Assembly (NCBI GenBank): GCA_015665415.1
Contig: JADFAE010000013.1
Location: 62,001 to 126,000 of the forward strand
DNA: 64,000 bases
Source of the DNA: Roseobacter sp.
GTDB lineage: Bacteria > Pseudomonadota > Alphaproteobacteria > Rhodobacterales > Rhodobacteraceae
Direction: 5' to 3'
The position numbers and the translations under genes were made by a program. Positions 9,098 through 18,499 of the stretch are shown piece after piece. Under the pieces are notes generated by a model that saw only the letters and a list, made by a program, of their open reading frames with translations, searched no databases and was not told the origin of the DNA. Each line of letters opens with the position of its first letter. Position 1 is the stretch's first letter.

Positions 9098-10624
9098 ATG
9101 CGCGGACCTCACAATATCATTCGCCTGATCCGCACCGGCGCCACCATGGTGCGCACCGGCGCCATGAACGTGGTGCTGGATGCCTTTGACGCCCCGGCTC
9201 CGCTGCGCATCCTCGCCTACACGCTGGGTTGGCCCTTTCAATGGCTGGGCTACAAGGGTGATCCCAACATGCCGCCCGCCACCCGCGCCCTGACCGCGCT
9301 GGGCCCCGCCTATATCAAATTCGGCCAGGTGCTCTCCACCCGCCCCGATGTGGTCGGCGACGAGATGGCGCAGCAGCTGCGCGTGCTTCAGGACCAGCTG
9401 CCGCCCTTTTCCCGCGCCGAAGCCATGGCCGAGGTAGAGCGCGAGCTGGGCCGCCCTGTGTCGCAGGTCTTCTCCGAGTTCAGCGAGCCCATCGCTGCCG
9501 CCTCCATCGCCCAGGTGCACCGCGCCCGCCTGACCGAAACCGGCGAGGATGTCGCGGTGAAGGTGCTGCGCCCGGGCATCGAGCGCGCCTTCAACAAGGA
9601 TGTGGACGCCTTCTACTTTGCCGCCCGTATCGTCGATCTTTTTGCCCCCGGCGCGCGCCGCCTGCGCCCGATGGAGGTGATCGAACATTTTGACGGCGTG
9701 GTGCAGGGCGAGCTGGATCTGCGCCTGGAGAGTTCCGCGGCATCAGAGTTTGCCGCCAACACGGCCCAGGACGCGGGCTTTCAGCTGCCCGAGATCCGCT
9801 GGCAGGCCTCGGCACGCCGGGTGATGACCCTGGGCTGGGCAGATGGGGTGGCCTTAGGCGACAATGACGCCCTGGACGCTGCTGGCCATGATCGTCGCAT
9901 TCTGGGCGAACGGGTTCTGTCCCTGTTCTTGCGTCATGCACTGCGTGATGGCTATTTCCACGCCGACATGCATCAGGGCAACCTCAAGGTCGCCGCCAAT
10001 GGCGATGTCATCGCCTATGATTTTGGCATCATGGGCCATATCGACGAATACACCCGCCGGGTCTACGCCGAGATCCTCTTTGGCTTCATCCAGCGCGATT
10101 ACAAACGCGTCGCCGAAGTCCATTTCGAGGCCGGATATGTCCCCGCCGACCGCGATGTGGATGAATTTGCCCGCGCCATCCGCGCCGTGGGAGAGCCGAT
10201 CTTTGGCATGGATGCCAGCCATATCTCCATGGGCAACCTGCTGAATTACCTGTTTGAGGTGACCGAACGCTTTGGCATGGAGACGCGCACCGAACTCATT
10301 CTGCTGCAACGCACCATGGTGGTGGTCGAAGGCGTGGCCCGCTCGCTGGATCCCCATATCAATATCTGGGAAGTGGCCCATCCGGTGGTCGAGGACTATA
10401 TCAAGAAAAGCATCGGCCCGCGTGCCATAGCCTCGGATCTGATGAAAACCGCCAAAGTGCTGGCCCGGTTTGGCCCCCGTCTGCCCGCCCTGATGGAGCA
10501 GGCCCTGATTGCGCAGAGTCAGGACCCAGCGGCACCCAACCCCCCACGCCCCTGGAGACGCGCCGCGGCCTTGGGTGCCCTTGTCGGAGTCTTGGCCACT
10601 CTGTTGGTCACCCAACTGGTCTGA
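9098..10624 (+). CDS. ubiB: Ubiquinone biosynthesis regulatory protein kinase-like UbiB
   Basis: Atypical ABC1/ADCK-family kinase-like ATPase needed for ubiquinone synthesis at the inner membrane. The 508-residue product carries the defining KxGQ motif as KFGQ at residues 74-77, the Ala-rich nucleotide loop AAASIAQVH, the VAVKVLRPGI strand with the conserved Lys, ADMHQGNLKV in the catalytic loop and YDFGIMG for metal binding. A hydrophobic C-terminal segment (GALVGVLATLLVTQLV) is the likely membrane anchor. Its ATG lies just past the ubiE stop. Transcription meets the opposing thiolase gene at a shared hairpin region. Confidence 0.95.
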   Translation: MRGPHNIIRLIRTGATMVRTGAMNVVLDAFDAPAPLRILAYTLGWPFQWLGYKGDPNMPPATRALTALGPAYIKFGQVLSTRPDVVGDEMAQQLRVLQDQLPPFSRAEAMAEVERELGRPVSQVFSEFSEPIAAASIAQVHRARLTETGEDVAVKVLRPGIERAFNKDVDAFYFAARIVDLFAPGARRLRPMEVIEHFDGVVQGELDLRLESSAASEFAANTAQDAGFQLPEIRWQASARRVMTLGWADGVALGDNDALDAAGHDRRILGERVLSLFLRHALRDGYFHADMHQGNLKVAANGDVIAYDFGIMGHIDEYTRRVYAEILFGFIQRDYKRVAEVHFEAGYVPADRDVDEFARAIRAVGEPIFGMDASHISMGNLLNYLFEVTERFGMETRTELILLQRTMVVVEGVARSLDPHINIWEVAHPVVEDYIKKSIGPRAIASDLMKTAKVLARFGPRLPALMEQALIAQSQDPAAPNPPRPWRRAAALGALVGVLATLLVTQLV

Positions 10625-10690
10625 ACACAAACAGGGCCACCAAGCACAACACCCCTCTTCAATTGGCTGAAAATATCCTCAGGGGGTGAA

Positions 10691-10725
10691 TGCCCCAATT
10701 GGGGCAGAGGGGGCTGACAGCCCCC
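10691..10725. terminator. Two adjacent hairpins between convergent genes
   Basis: A 16-bp perfect palindrome (TGCCCCAATTGGGGCA, 10691-10706) is followed by a 7-bp stem GGGGGCT-GAC-AGCCCCC (10709-10725). They lie between the convergent ubiB and thiolase genes. No long T-run is present, so termination strength is uncertain. The palindrome core recurs near 24921. Confidence 0.55.
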
Positions 10726-10738
10726 TCCCTGGTTCACT

Positions 10739-11914
10739 TCAGAGCCGTTCGATTGCCAGGGCAATGCCCTGACCGCCGCCGATGCACATGGTGATCAGCG
10801 CTTTGGAGCCCCCGGTGCGCTCCAGCTCATACAGGGCCTTCAGGGTGATGATGGCTCCGGTCGCACCGACGGGATGGCCCAGCGCGATGGCCCCGCCATT
10901 GGGATTCACCTTGGCCGGATCCAGGCCCAGTTCCTTGTTGACCGCCAAGGCCTGCGAGGCAAAGGCCTCATTGCTCTCGACAACGTCAAAATCGCTGGCC
11001 TTCAGGCCGGTCTTAGCCAACAGGTTTTGAACTGCAGGCACCGGTCCGATGCCCATGACCTCTGGGCGCACACCGGCATGGGCGTAGCCCAAGATGCGTG
11101 CCTTGGGTTTCAGACCAGCTTTCTCAGCCGCTTCGCTCCGCGCCAAAACCAGTGCTGCAGCGCCATCATTGATGCCCGAAGCATTGCCCGCAGTCACACG
11201 CCCATCTTTCTGAAACACCGCCCGCAGACCCGCCAGTGCCTCCATCGAAGTACCCTTGGGATGCTCATCCACCTCAAAGGGCACCATGTCGCGTTTGACC
11301 TTCACCTCGACCGGCGTGATCTGGCTTTGAAAATACCCCGATTCAATCGCGGCTGCGGCGCGAGTCTGGCTGGCCAGCGAAAATTCATCCATCTGTTCGC
11401 GGGTGATCTCATGCTCATCAGCGACATTCTCTGCCGTCACCCCCATATGGCCGGTGCCAAAGGGACAGTTGAGCGCGCCCAGCATCATGTCCAGAGATTT
11501 GACATCGCCCATCTTGGCGCCCCAGCGCTGCTGCTGCATGATGAAGGGGCTGCGCGACATGTTCTCGGCACCGCCGGTCAGCGCGTAATCCGCATCCTTC
11601 AGCATCAAGGACTGAATGCCCGACACCAAGGCCTGCGCTCCGGATCCACAGAGCCGGTTCACGTTCATTGCAGGCGTTGCATTGGGCACGCCCGCCTGCA
11701 TCGCCGCCACCCGGGACAGATACATGTCGCGCGGCTCGGTGTTGATCACATGACCAAAGACCACATGGCCGATCTGCTCAGGCGCCACCCCAGAGCGTTC
11801 AATCGCCGCTTTCGAGGCCACTGTGGCCAGGTCGATAGGGCTGGTATTGGCCAGCGCGCCGCCAAAGGTACCAATTGCGGTGCGGGCACCGTCCAGAATG
11901 ACGATATCAGTCAT
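10739..11914 (-). CDS. Acetyl-CoA C-acyltransferase (thiolase)
   Basis: Condenses two acyl-CoA units or cleaves 3-ketoacyl-CoA. The 391-residue product has the three thiolase signatures: the nucleophile in NRLCGSGAQALVSG (Cys near 89), NGGAIALGHPVGATGA with the catalytic His, and the final Cys in CIGGGQGIALAIERL. Sequence style (MTDIVILDGARTAIGTFGGA) is that of the acetoacetyl-CoA/3-ketothiolase group (PhaA/BktB-like). The ATG has a GGAGAGAG ribosome site; an upstream ATG five codons earlier is less likely. It is divergent from an XRE-cupin regulator, which may control it. Confidence 0.93.
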   Translation of the reverse strand: MTDIVILDGARTAIGTFGGALANTSPIDLATVASKAAIERSGVAPEQIGHVVFGHVINTEPRDMYLSRVAAMQAGVPNATPAMNVNRLCGSGAQALVSGIQSLMLKDADYALTGGAENMSRSPFIMQQQRWGAKMGDVKSLDMMLGALNCPFGTGHMGVTAENVADEHEITREQMDEFSLASQTRAAAAIESGYFQSQITPVEVKVKRDMVPFEVDEHPKGTSMEALAGLRAVFQKDGRVTAGNASGINDGAAALVLARSEAAEKAGLKPKARILGYAHAGVRPEVMGIGPVPAVQNLLAKTGLKASDFDVVESNEAFASQALAVNKELGLDPAKVNPNGGAIALGHPVGATGAIITLKALYELERTGGSKALITMCIGGGQGIALAIERL

Positions 11915-11986
11915 GATCTCTCTCCTCATGAGTCAGTTGCCCTTATTATGCAGCTGCAGCATCTCCCTGTCTGCCCCCGCGTCCTT

Positions 11987-12013
11987 GGGACGTCCCGTCA
12001 TTGACAAATTGTC
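11987..12013. promoter_or_regulatory. Candidate operator between thiolase and XRE-cupin genes
   Basis: Two short dyads lie in the 122 bp divergent region: GGGACGTCCC (11987-11996, perfect) and GACAAATTGTC (12003-12013, perfect around one central base). TTGACA at 12001-12006 overlaps the second and could be a -35 box for the regulator gene. The adjacent XRE regulator is the obvious candidate to bind here; this is inference. Confidence 0.4.
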
Positions 12014-12036
12014 CCATAACACGCAGGACATCTGTT

Positions 12037-12603
12037 ATGACGGAAAACACAGACGAAATCCTGACATTGCTCCCCGCCCGCCTGAAAGAGGCGCGCCGTG
12101 CCCAGGGGCTCAGCCTCGAGGCGGTGGCCAATCTCTCCGGCGTCAGCCGCTCGATGGTGAGCCAGATCGAACGCGGCGAAAGCTCTCCTACCATCGCGAC
12201 CCTGTGGAACCTCACCCGCGCGCTGCAGGTGGATTTTGCCGGTTTGCTGGAAGCTGGCGACCTGCAGGACCGGATCGAAGTGCTGCGCGCCGTCGATGTG
12301 CCCAAGATCGAAAACATCGGTGAAGGCTGCCGCATCCGCATCCTGTCGCCACCAGAAGAGGCTGGCGGTCATGAGGTCTATGACATCCGGTTTGACAAAG
12401 GCGGTGCCCTGACCAGCCAGCCCCATACCCGCGGCGCAATGGAACAGCTGACGGTTCTGGAAGGCGAGATCGAGGTCACCTCCGGCAGTGCTAAGGATCA
12501 CCTGCAGGCCGGTGACACTGCCCGCTATGCCGCCGATGTGGGGCATGCGATCACCTCGCCGGGTGGGGCAGCACGGGTGTTTTTGATCGTAAAGAACGCT
12601 TGA
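12037..12603 (+). CDS. XRE-family regulator with C-terminal cupin domain
   Basis: Transcriptional regulator of 188 residues. An N-terminal helix-turn-helix of the XRE type (about residues 14-68) includes LKEARRAQGLSLEAVANLSG and VSRSMVSQIERGESSPTIATL. The C-terminal half is a single cupin barrel (about 110-188) with SQPHTRGAMEQLTVLEGEIEV and LQAGDTARYAADVGHAI, which may bind a small ligand. The start at MTENTDEIL was preferred over an in-frame ATG 12 codons upstream because the earlier one would sit within the candidate operator. The divergent thiolase is the likely target; ligand unknown. Confidence 0.88.
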   Translation: MTENTDEILTLLPARLKEARRAQGLSLEAVANLSGVSRSMVSQIERGESSPTIATLWNLTRALQVDFAGLLEAGDLQDRIEVLRAVDVPKIENIGEGCRIRILSPPEEAGGHEVYDIRFDKGGALTSQPHTRGAMEQLTVLEGEIEVTSGSAKDHLQAGDTARYAADVGHAITSPGGAARVFLIVKNA

Positions 12604-12635
12604 AAAAGAACTCTGATTGTTCCCTGTTGTTTCGT

Positions 12636-13172
12636 CTACATCAAGAAAACAAGCACGCCACGCCACAGCATATGGAAAGCGTAGGCCGCCCAGAAGTATA
12701 GTGAAAACAACCCAAAACGCAGCCATCTCCGTTGAAAGGTATGGCGCTGAATCATTGCGGCCAGGGGGTAGGCCATCAAACAAAGCCCGCCCAAAAGCAA
12801 CGCACCTGAAATGCTATGAAAAAAAGTAGGCACTATTCCAAGCACAATCCAAGGTACCCAACTGAAAACAACAAAGGGTGTGATCAACACCAAGCATATC
12901 GTCGAAATAAGGCGTCCCCGCGTCGGACGAAAGGTGTCCAAAACCTGCCCTCGTGTCTGCTGAGTCAGCCACCAAACCATGGCTAGAGCGTACCCAAGTA
13001 TCAATGCAAATCCGATTGCTACGAGAAGCGGTATTGGATCTCCCAACCTCATAGAAGGCTCCAATAGGATTGGCCTCCAAATCCATTGGTAGATCACAAA
13101 GATTCCCAATCCCAAAGTCAGAGCCAAGACCCGAGGTGGTCTATATGATTGTCCACCTGGTTCCACGCACAC
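12636..13172 (-). CDS. Predicted membrane protein of unknown function
   Basis: I do not recognise this 178-residue protein. It has about five hydrophobic segments: near 15-35 (VLALTLGLGIFVIYQWIW), 48-68 (LLVAIGFALILGYALAMVWW), 88-110 (LISTICLVLITPFVVFSWVP), 115-138 and 155-178. Several Trp and aromatic residues lie at segment ends. The start is GTG with only a weak ribosome site (AAGGG close to the codon). Codon use is less GC-rich than its neighbours. It converges with the XRE-cupin gene and diverges from kbl; no functional clue comes from context. Confidence 0.6.
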   Translation of the reverse strand: MCVEPGGQSYRPPRVLALTLGLGIFVIYQWIWRPILLEPSMRLGDPIPLLVAIGFALILGYALAMVWWLTQQTRGQVLDTFRPTRGRLISTICLVLITPFVVFSWVPWIVLGIVPTFFHSISGALLLGGLCLMAYPLAAMIQRHTFQRRWLRFGLFSLYFWAAYAFHMLWRGVLVFLM

Positions 13173-13387
13173 ACCCTTTAAGAGAAGATTTTCTATTTAC
13201 TCACCTTTAAACAGCACCCCCATGGCAAAACAAGGAAAATCCTATGGAGGCGGATCCAGCGCCCTGTAAGACCTCGTGGCAGCCAATGTCCACCTTCACG
13301 GATTTTTTTCCGGGATAATGAAATCTCCTATTTGGGAATTCTATCCGTTATGGTAGATGCGATTCCACGGATAAGGAGTTTCCCGCT

Positions 13388-14575
13388 ATGAGCACTGCAT
13401 TTCTGAACGACATCTCTGAGACGCTCACCCAGATCGAGGCCGATGGCCTCTATAAGCGGGAACGAATGATAACCTCCCCGCAGGGGGGGGAGATCACGGT
13501 TGGCGACCGAGAGGTCATCAACCTTTGTGCCAATAACTACCTTGGTCTGGCCGATCACCCCGATCTGATCAAAGCGGCGCGTAGTGTCATGGACGACAAG
13601 GGGTTCGGCATGGCCTCGGTCCGCTTCATCTGCGGCACGCAAGACATCCACCGGGAGCTGGAACAGCGCCTCGCCAAATTCCTGGGCAAGGATGACGCCA
13701 TCCTGTTCGCAGCCTGTTTTGACGCCAATGGCGGGCTGTTCGAGCCGCTTCTGGGGCCAGAGGACGCCATCATCTCCGATAGTCTCAACCATGCCTCGAT
13801 CATTGACGGGGTGCGCCTGTGCAAGGCCAAACGCTATCGCTACCTCAACAGCGATATGAACGACCTGGAAGCCTGGCTGAAGCAGGCCCGCGAAGACGGT
13901 GCCCGCCATATCATGATCGCCACCGACGGGGTCTTCTCGATGGATGGCTATCTGGCGAAACTGCCGGAAATCCGCGCCCTGGCCGACAAATACGACGCCG
14001 TGGTCATGGTGGATGATTGCCACGCCACCGGCTTTATGGGGCCAAAGGGCGCTGGCACGCCGGATCACTTTGGGGTGGATGTGGATATCCTCACCGGGAC
14101 TTTGGGCAAGGCACTGGGGGGGGCTATCGGCGGTTACATCGCCGGGCCGCAGCCAGTGATCGACCTGCTGCGGCAGCGGGCGCGGCCCTATCTGTTCTCC
14201 AATTCGCTGCCGCCATCCATCGTAGCTGCCGGGCTTGAGGCCATCCGTCTGGTCGAACAAGGCGCAGAGTTGCGCGCGCAACTGTTTGAAAACACCAGGT
14301 TCTGGCGCGCTGGCCTGACGGAACTGGGCTTTGATCTCTTGCCCGGTGAGCACCCCATCGTGCCTGTGATGCTGGGGGAAGCGCAACTGGCGCAGGATAT
14401 GGCCGCCAAGCTGTTTGACGAGGGCGTCTATGTCTCGGGCTTTTTCTTTCCGGTGGTGCCACGCGGCCAGGCCCGCATCCGCACCCAGATGAATGCCGCG
14501 CTCAGCCGCGATGACCTGAGCCGCGCGCTGGCAGCCTTTGGCAAGGTCGGCAAAGATTTGGGGATCATCACATGA
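13388..14575 (+). CDS. kbl: Glycine C-acetyltransferase (2-amino-3-ketobutyrate CoA ligase)
   Basis: PLP enzyme that cleaves 2-amino-3-ketobutyrate with CoA into glycine and acetyl-CoA, the second step of threonine breakdown. The 395-residue product belongs to the alpha-oxoamine synthase family: [53 protein letters not shown], and the PLP-lysine motif [18 protein letters not shown]. Ribosome site AAGGAG lies nine bases before the ATG. It overlaps tdh by four bases (ATGA), so the two enzymes of the pathway are translationally coupled. Confidence 0.97.
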   Translation: MSTAFLNDISETLTQIEADGLYKRERMITSPQGGEITVGDREVINLCANNYLGLADHPDLIKAARSVMDDKGFGMASVRFICGTQDIHRELEQRLAKFLGKDDAILFAACFDANGGLFEPLLGPEDAIISDSLNHASIIDGVRLCKAKRYRYLNSDMNDLEAWLKQAREDGARHIMIATDGVFSMDGYLAKLPEIRALADKYDAVVMVDDCHATGFMGPKGAGTPDHFGVDVDILTGTLGKALGGAIGGYIAGPQPVIDLLRQRARPYLFSNSLPPSIVAAGLEAIRLVEQGAELRAQLFENTRFWRAGLTELGFDLLPGEHPIVPVMLGEAQLAQDMAAKLFDEGVYVSGFFFPVVPRGQARIRTQMNAALSRDDLSRALAAFGKVGKDLGIIT

Positions 14576-15615
14576 CCAGACCAAACACCATGAAAGCGCT
14601 GGAGAAGTCCCACCCCAAGGAAGGCCTGTGGATGGTGCAGGCGCCGGTGCCTGAGATCGGCCCGGACGAGGTGCTGATCAAGATCAACAAGACCGGCATC
14701 TGCGGTACCGATGTGCATATCTGGAACTGGGACGCCTGGGCGCAGAAAACCGTGCCGGTGCCGCTGATCACCGGGCATGAGTTTGCCGGCGAAATCGTTG
14801 AGCTGGGCCGCAATGTCAGCGAGCTCGCGATTGGCCAGCGCTGCAGCGGCGAGGGCCATCTGATCGGCCATCAATCCCGCCAGAGCCGCGCTGGCAAGTT
14901 TCACCTCGATCCCGAAACCCGCGGCATCGGCGTCAACGAACAGGGGGCCTTTGCGCAATACCTGCGCCTGCCCGCCTTTAATGTGGTGCCGCTGCCAGAT
15001 GAGATCCCGGATGAGATCGGCGCCATTCTCGATCCGCTTGGCAATGCGGTGCATACCGCGCTCAGCTTTGATCTGGTGGGCGAGGACGTGTTGATCACCG
15101 GTGCCGGCCCCATCGGCATCATGGCCGCAGCGGTGGCGCGTCATGTCGGCGCGCGCCATGTGGCGATCACCGATGTGAACCCCGGGCGGCTAGAGCTGGC
15201 CGCAAAGGTCGCCAATGTGCGTCCGGTCAATGTGGCAGAGGAAGACCTGAAGGACGTGGTTCACGAGTTGGGCATGACCCAGGGCTTTGACGTCGGCCTC
15301 GAGATGTCGGGCAATCAGATGGCACTGGATCAGATGGTCGAAGCGCTGGTGATGGGCGGCCGGATCGCGCTGCTGGGCATTCCCCCCGGTAAATCTCCGG
15401 TGGACTGGAGCCGTATCGTTTTCAAGGCGCTAACCATCAAGGGCGTCTATGGGCGGGAAATCTTTGAAACCTGGTACAAGATGATCGCCATGCTGCAAAA
15501 CGGTCTGGATGTCAGCCGGGTCATCACCCACAGGTTTCCTGTAGGTGGGTTTGCGGATGGGTTTGCCGCGATGAAATCTGGCAACAGCGGCAAAGTGGTT
15601 CTCGATTGGTCATGA
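14572..15615 (+). CDS. tdh: L-threonine 3-dehydrogenase, lacking structural-zinc cysteines
   Basis: NAD-dependent zinc MDR dehydrogenase that oxidises threonine to 2-amino-3-ketobutyrate. The 347-residue product has the catalytic zinc ligands in [13 protein letters not shown] and [13 protein letters not shown], and the Rossmann motif [22 protein letters not shown]. Oddly, the four cysteines of the structural zinc lobe are all replaced: by alignment with the E. coli enzyme from memory they fall at Gly99, Ser102, Ser105 and Asp113 in [20 protein letters not shown]. The rest of the gene is intact and the partner gene kbl overlaps it, so I expect an active enzyme without the structural zinc. A later ATG (14590) is an alternative start. 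Confidence 0.94.
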   Translation: MTRPNTMKALEKSHPKEGLWMVQAPVPEIGPDEVLIKINKTGICGTDVHIWNWDAWAQKTVPVPLITGHEFAGEIVELGRNVSELAIGQRCSGEGHLIGHQSRQSRAGKFHLDPETRGIGVNEQGAFAQYLRLPAFNVVPLPDEIPDEIGAILDPLGNAVHTALSFDLVGEDVLITGAGPIGIMAAAVARHVGARHVAITDVNPGRLELAAKVANVRPVNVAEEDLKDVVHELGMTQGFDVGLEMSGNQMALDQMVEALVMGGRIALLGIPPGKSPVDWSRIVFKALTIKGVYGREIFETWYKMIAMLQNGLDVSRVITHRFPVGGFADGFAAMKSGNSGKVVLDWS

Positions 15616-15929
15616 GGCAGGAGCTGGCACGCTCCCTGCCCTCTGCTCCCTCTAGCCAACCCTGCGCCTGCCCCAAGAAGCGCCCGCAGGCCAGGCCCAG
15701 CCTGGTCTGTTTTCCGCCCTGCGTGCCCAGAACCGGTCACACTGTCAGATTTTTTTGGAGTTTTTTGCATCAGATGTGATCAGCGACCAAACAGACCGCC
15801 AACAGGCAGTATTACCAAGAGTACTAATCACCAAGTCGCCAACCACTTCTTGATGCTAAAGAAAATTGGTTAGCCAATCATCGTTAAATCGCAAACTTCC
15901 GGGCAATTTTATGATGTTTTTACCATATA
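15616..15929. other. Intergenic region between convergent tdh and phosphatase genes
   Basis: 314 bp with no supportable gene. A bulged stem (GGCAGGAG with CTCCCTGCC, about 15616-15642) just after tdh may end its transcript. The second half (15740-15929) is clearly more AT-rich than the surroundings and contains runs of T at 15751 and 15762 and the short dyad ATTGG-TTAG-CCAAT near 15866. Nothing else recognisable. Confidence 0.4.
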
Positions 15930-16661
15930 TCAATTGGGTGTCAGAGCCCTTCGGCCCTCGGGCTCGAGGACCCAACACTCGCGCCCCTCGAACACCGCTG
16001 CGGTCAGCGGGCGATCATATCCAGCGCCGGAATCCAGGTTGATCCGGTTGCCGTAATGGCTGGGCTGTTTCACCACCGTATGCCCATGCACGATCAGTTT
16101 GGGATGTGGTGTGGTAACCTCATGAAAGCTCTGGCGGATCCAAATCAGATCATTTTCCTGCTGCTCTGCCAGGGGCACGCCGGGTTTGATGCCGGCATGA
16201 ACAAAGGCGATCTCTTCGGTTTCATACATCGGGCGCAGGGCACCCAGAAAGTCCACATGCGCCTGCGGGACCAGTCGCTTGGCCTCGGCATGCAGATCTT
16301 CCAGCCGGGTGCGGTCCTTATAGGTAGCCCCATAGTTGGCCAGGGTATCGCTGCCGCCCAGCTTTTCATGCAGCCAATGGTAGCCGATCAGCAGATGCGG
16401 ATCATGGCGCGGCACCTCTTCCATGAACCAGGAAAACATGCGGTCATGATTGCCCAACAGGGTGATCCAATCGCGCCCGGCCTGTTGCCCGGCGATCAGA
16501 CGATCGATCACCCCGGGGCTGTCCGGCCCGCGGTCGGTGTAGTCGCCCAGGAACACAATCCGCGCGTCTTTGCCGCCATCCGCCTCGATCCGCGCAAGGG
16601 CCTCATCCAGCATCTCAAGCTGGCCGTGAATATCACCAATGGCATAGATCGGGCTGGGCAT
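15930..16661 (-). CDS. Metallophosphoesterase / serine-threonine protein phosphatase family
   Basis: Calcineurin-type phosphatase of 243 residues. The dinuclear-metal motifs are complete and in order: GDIHGQ near residue 9, GDYTDRG near 40, GNHD near 70, FVHAG near 160, and HGHT near 200. This is the bacterial group that includes PrpE/PphA-like protein phosphatases and diadenosine tetraphosphatases; the sequence does not decide between protein and nucleotide substrates. The ATG giving MPSPIYAIGDIHG was chosen because upstream sequence is low-complexity and unlike a protein start. It diverges from the beta-helix membrane protein gene. Confidence 0.88.
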   Translation of the reverse strand: MPSPIYAIGDIHGQLEMLDEALARIEADGGKDARIVFLGDYTDRGPDSPGVIDRLIAGQQAGRDWITLLGNHDRMFSWFMEEVPRHDPHLLIGYHWLHEKLGGSDTLANYGATYKDRTRLEDLHAEAKRLVPQAHVDFLGALRPMYETEEIAFVHAGIKPGVPLAEQQENDLIWIRQSFHEVTTPHPKLIVHGHTVVKQPSHYGNRINLDSGAGYDRPLTAAVFEGRECWVLEPEGRRALTPN

Positions 16662-16836
16662 CTGAGGTCTCCTGCAGCGTCGGGTCAAACGTGAATCTGG
16701 CGCGCGCACTTGATGGCGCAAAGGGCGCGGCACCACAAGGCCCGGCCCCGCAATTCGCAAATGTGCGCCGCTTGCCCCTTGCTTGCGTCCGCGCGATCCC
16801 GTCTCTAGGTTTGCAACCATTGGTTAAGGGGGCCTC

Positions 16837-18288
16837 ATGCGCAACATTCGAACCTACGAGGATATTAAGACGGCACGCGCCGCGGGAGAGCTGACCGCGG
16901 CTGAGGAGAAGTTGATTGAATGCTGCAAGGAAGGGCGGTTCTGCAAACTGGGCGATGGCACCCGGCCTGATGCGCCAAGCGATGAGCGCACCATTGGCGC
17001 AGATCTGCTGCGCTATCTGATACTGGGTGGCTGCTCTCTGTTTCGTCCGCATGAAGGCGGAATTCGGTTGATCGGAGCATATATTGCGAGGAAGTTGGTT
17101 TTGGAATTTTCCTCCGCAAAGGGCGCGACTTCACTTATGAATTGCTTTTTTCAGCAAGAAATCAAAGCGATGAACGCCACATTTGAAATGTTGAACCTTC
17201 GCGGAAGCCACCTTCAACAGGGGTTGATGGCGCAAGGGGCCAAAATTTCAGGAAGCCTTTTCCTGAGTGACAAGTTTTTTTCCAATGGAACAATAAGTCT
17301 CAAAAGCGCCAAAATAGGCGGGCACATCACGTGTCAGAAAGGCAGTTTTTTTGCAAGTCGAGGCGTTGCCATTTCCTTTCAAGACTCAACCGCCACCGGA
17401 TTTTTCTGGCGGCGAGTAAAGGAATTCCAGGGTGCGCTTGATCTCAATAACGCGTATTTCTCCGTACTAGCCGACGATCTAAGTAGTTGGGAGAAAGCAC
17501 AAGACATCAAGATAAGTGGCTTTAAATACGACCATATCATCAATCCAGGGAACATTTCCAATCGTCTAAATTGGTTGCGCAATAGTGATGAAGTAAACGA
17601 TGAATTCTCCCCCCAACCCTACACCCAACTGGCCAAGGTATTGCGCGACATGGGCCATGATCATGGTGCGCGGCAGGTTTTGTTTGAGAAGGAAAAGCGC
17701 CTTGCCAAAGCTGAGAAACAGCGCAGCTTAGATCGCATCGCGGCACTGAAGGATGCACAAAGCGCGCCAGACTTTCACCAGCAGTCTCAGCAGGCGCAGC
17801 AGAATGGGCAGGTTGAGTTGACCAAACTGCAAGAAGAGCAGTTTTTCTCAACCCTCTGGAGCGCCCTTTTGCGCAGGTTGGTGGGATATGGCTATAGGCC
17901 AAGGCTGATCTTCTATTGGACCGGGGGCATTATTCTGGCGATGGCGGTGCTGTCTTCGCTCACCTACAGGCTAGGCGGCATGGTGCCAAACTCCCCGGTG
18001 GTCCTGCTCTCGGATGAATGGGCCGGGGCCGTTGCACACTTCAACCCGGCAGAGGCTTGGGTGGCGACCAAGGCGGGAGAACACTACGAGACCTTCAGCG
18101 CGCTGGCCTATGCCGCAGATGTCTTCATCCCGCTGGTTCCTTTGGGCCAAGAGGTGGCCTGGGCCCCGACAACCGCAACCAGGTTGGGCGGCGCCCTTTG
18201 GGCGCTGAATTGGCTGGTCAAACTCTCGGGCTGGTTCATCACCGCCCTGGGTGCGGCGGCAATTGCCGGGGTTATTCGGCGGGAGTGA
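16837..18288 (+). CDS. Membrane protein with beta-helix-like N-terminal repeats, unknown function
   Basis: No family name is certain for this 483-residue protein. Residues about 75-230 show a loose repeat of alternating hydrophobic positions (GIRLIGAYIARKLVLE, MLNLRGSHLQQGLMAQGAKI, TISLKSAKIGGHITCQKGS), resembling pentapeptide-like right-handed beta-helices. Residues about 265-340 are charged and probably coiled (EKEKRLAKAEKQRSLDRIAAL). The end has a hydrophobic segment near 360-380 and another near 455-478, so the C-terminus is probably in the membrane. Ribosome site AAGGGGG precedes the ATG. The middle third is markedly AT-richer than both ends, suggesting a mosaic gene. Confidence 0.7.
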   Translation: MRNIRTYEDIKTARAAGELTAAEEKLIECCKEGRFCKLGDGTRPDAPSDERTIGADLLRYLILGGCSLFRPHEGGIRLIGAYIARKLVLEFSSAKGATSLMNCFFQQEIKAMNATFEMLNLRGSHLQQGLMAQGAKISGSLFLSDKFFSNGTISLKSAKIGGHITCQKGSFFASRGVAISFQDSTATGFFWRRVKEFQGALDLNNAYFSVLADDLSSWEKAQDIKISGFKYDHIINPGNISNRLNWLRNSDEVNDEFSPQPYTQLAKVLRDMGHDHGARQVLFEKEKRLAKAEKQRSLDRIAALKDAQSAPDFHQQSQQAQQNGQVELTKLQEEQFFSTLWSALLRRLVGYGYRPRLIFYWTGGIILAMAVLSSLTYRLGGMVPNSPVVLLSDEWAGAVAHFNPAEAWVATKAGEHYETFSALAYAADVFIPLVPLGQEVAWAPTTATRLGGALWALNWLVKLSGWFITALGAAAIAGVIRRE

Positions 18289-18352
18289 GCGGCCCAGCGG
18301 CCAAGAGGAATGTGACGCAATTTACCCGTCGCGCCAGCGGCGGGGACGCGTC

Positions 18353-18372
18353 CGCCCGCCCCACGGCGGGCG
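18353..18372. terminator. GC-rich hairpin between convergent genes
   Basis: Perfect 8-bp stem CGCCCGCC-CCAC-GGCGGGCG between the convergent membrane-protein and serA genes. There is no T-run, so it may be a transcript-end stabiliser rather than a classic terminator. Confidence 0.4.
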
Positions 18373-18499
18373 CGTTCCGCACCCACCCGGGCAGACGCTC
18401 AGCATAAACTGAGCCGCCGTCGTGTAGGTGCCAAGGATTTTTCGTGCGCACTGCCCAACCCTGCGGTCGCGCAGCGCCAATTCTTAAGCGCAAGCCGCC

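Noticed and set aside
8354-9688. Long open frame on the minus strand opposite ubiE-ubiB
   Set aside because: Its translation is rich in His, Gly and Arg with no family resemblance, and it lies wholly opposite two clearly conserved genes; it is a by-product of GC-rich codon use.
13328-14584. 418-codon open frame opposite kbl
   Set aside because: Antisense to a fully conserved enzyme; composition is that of a reverse-frame artefact.
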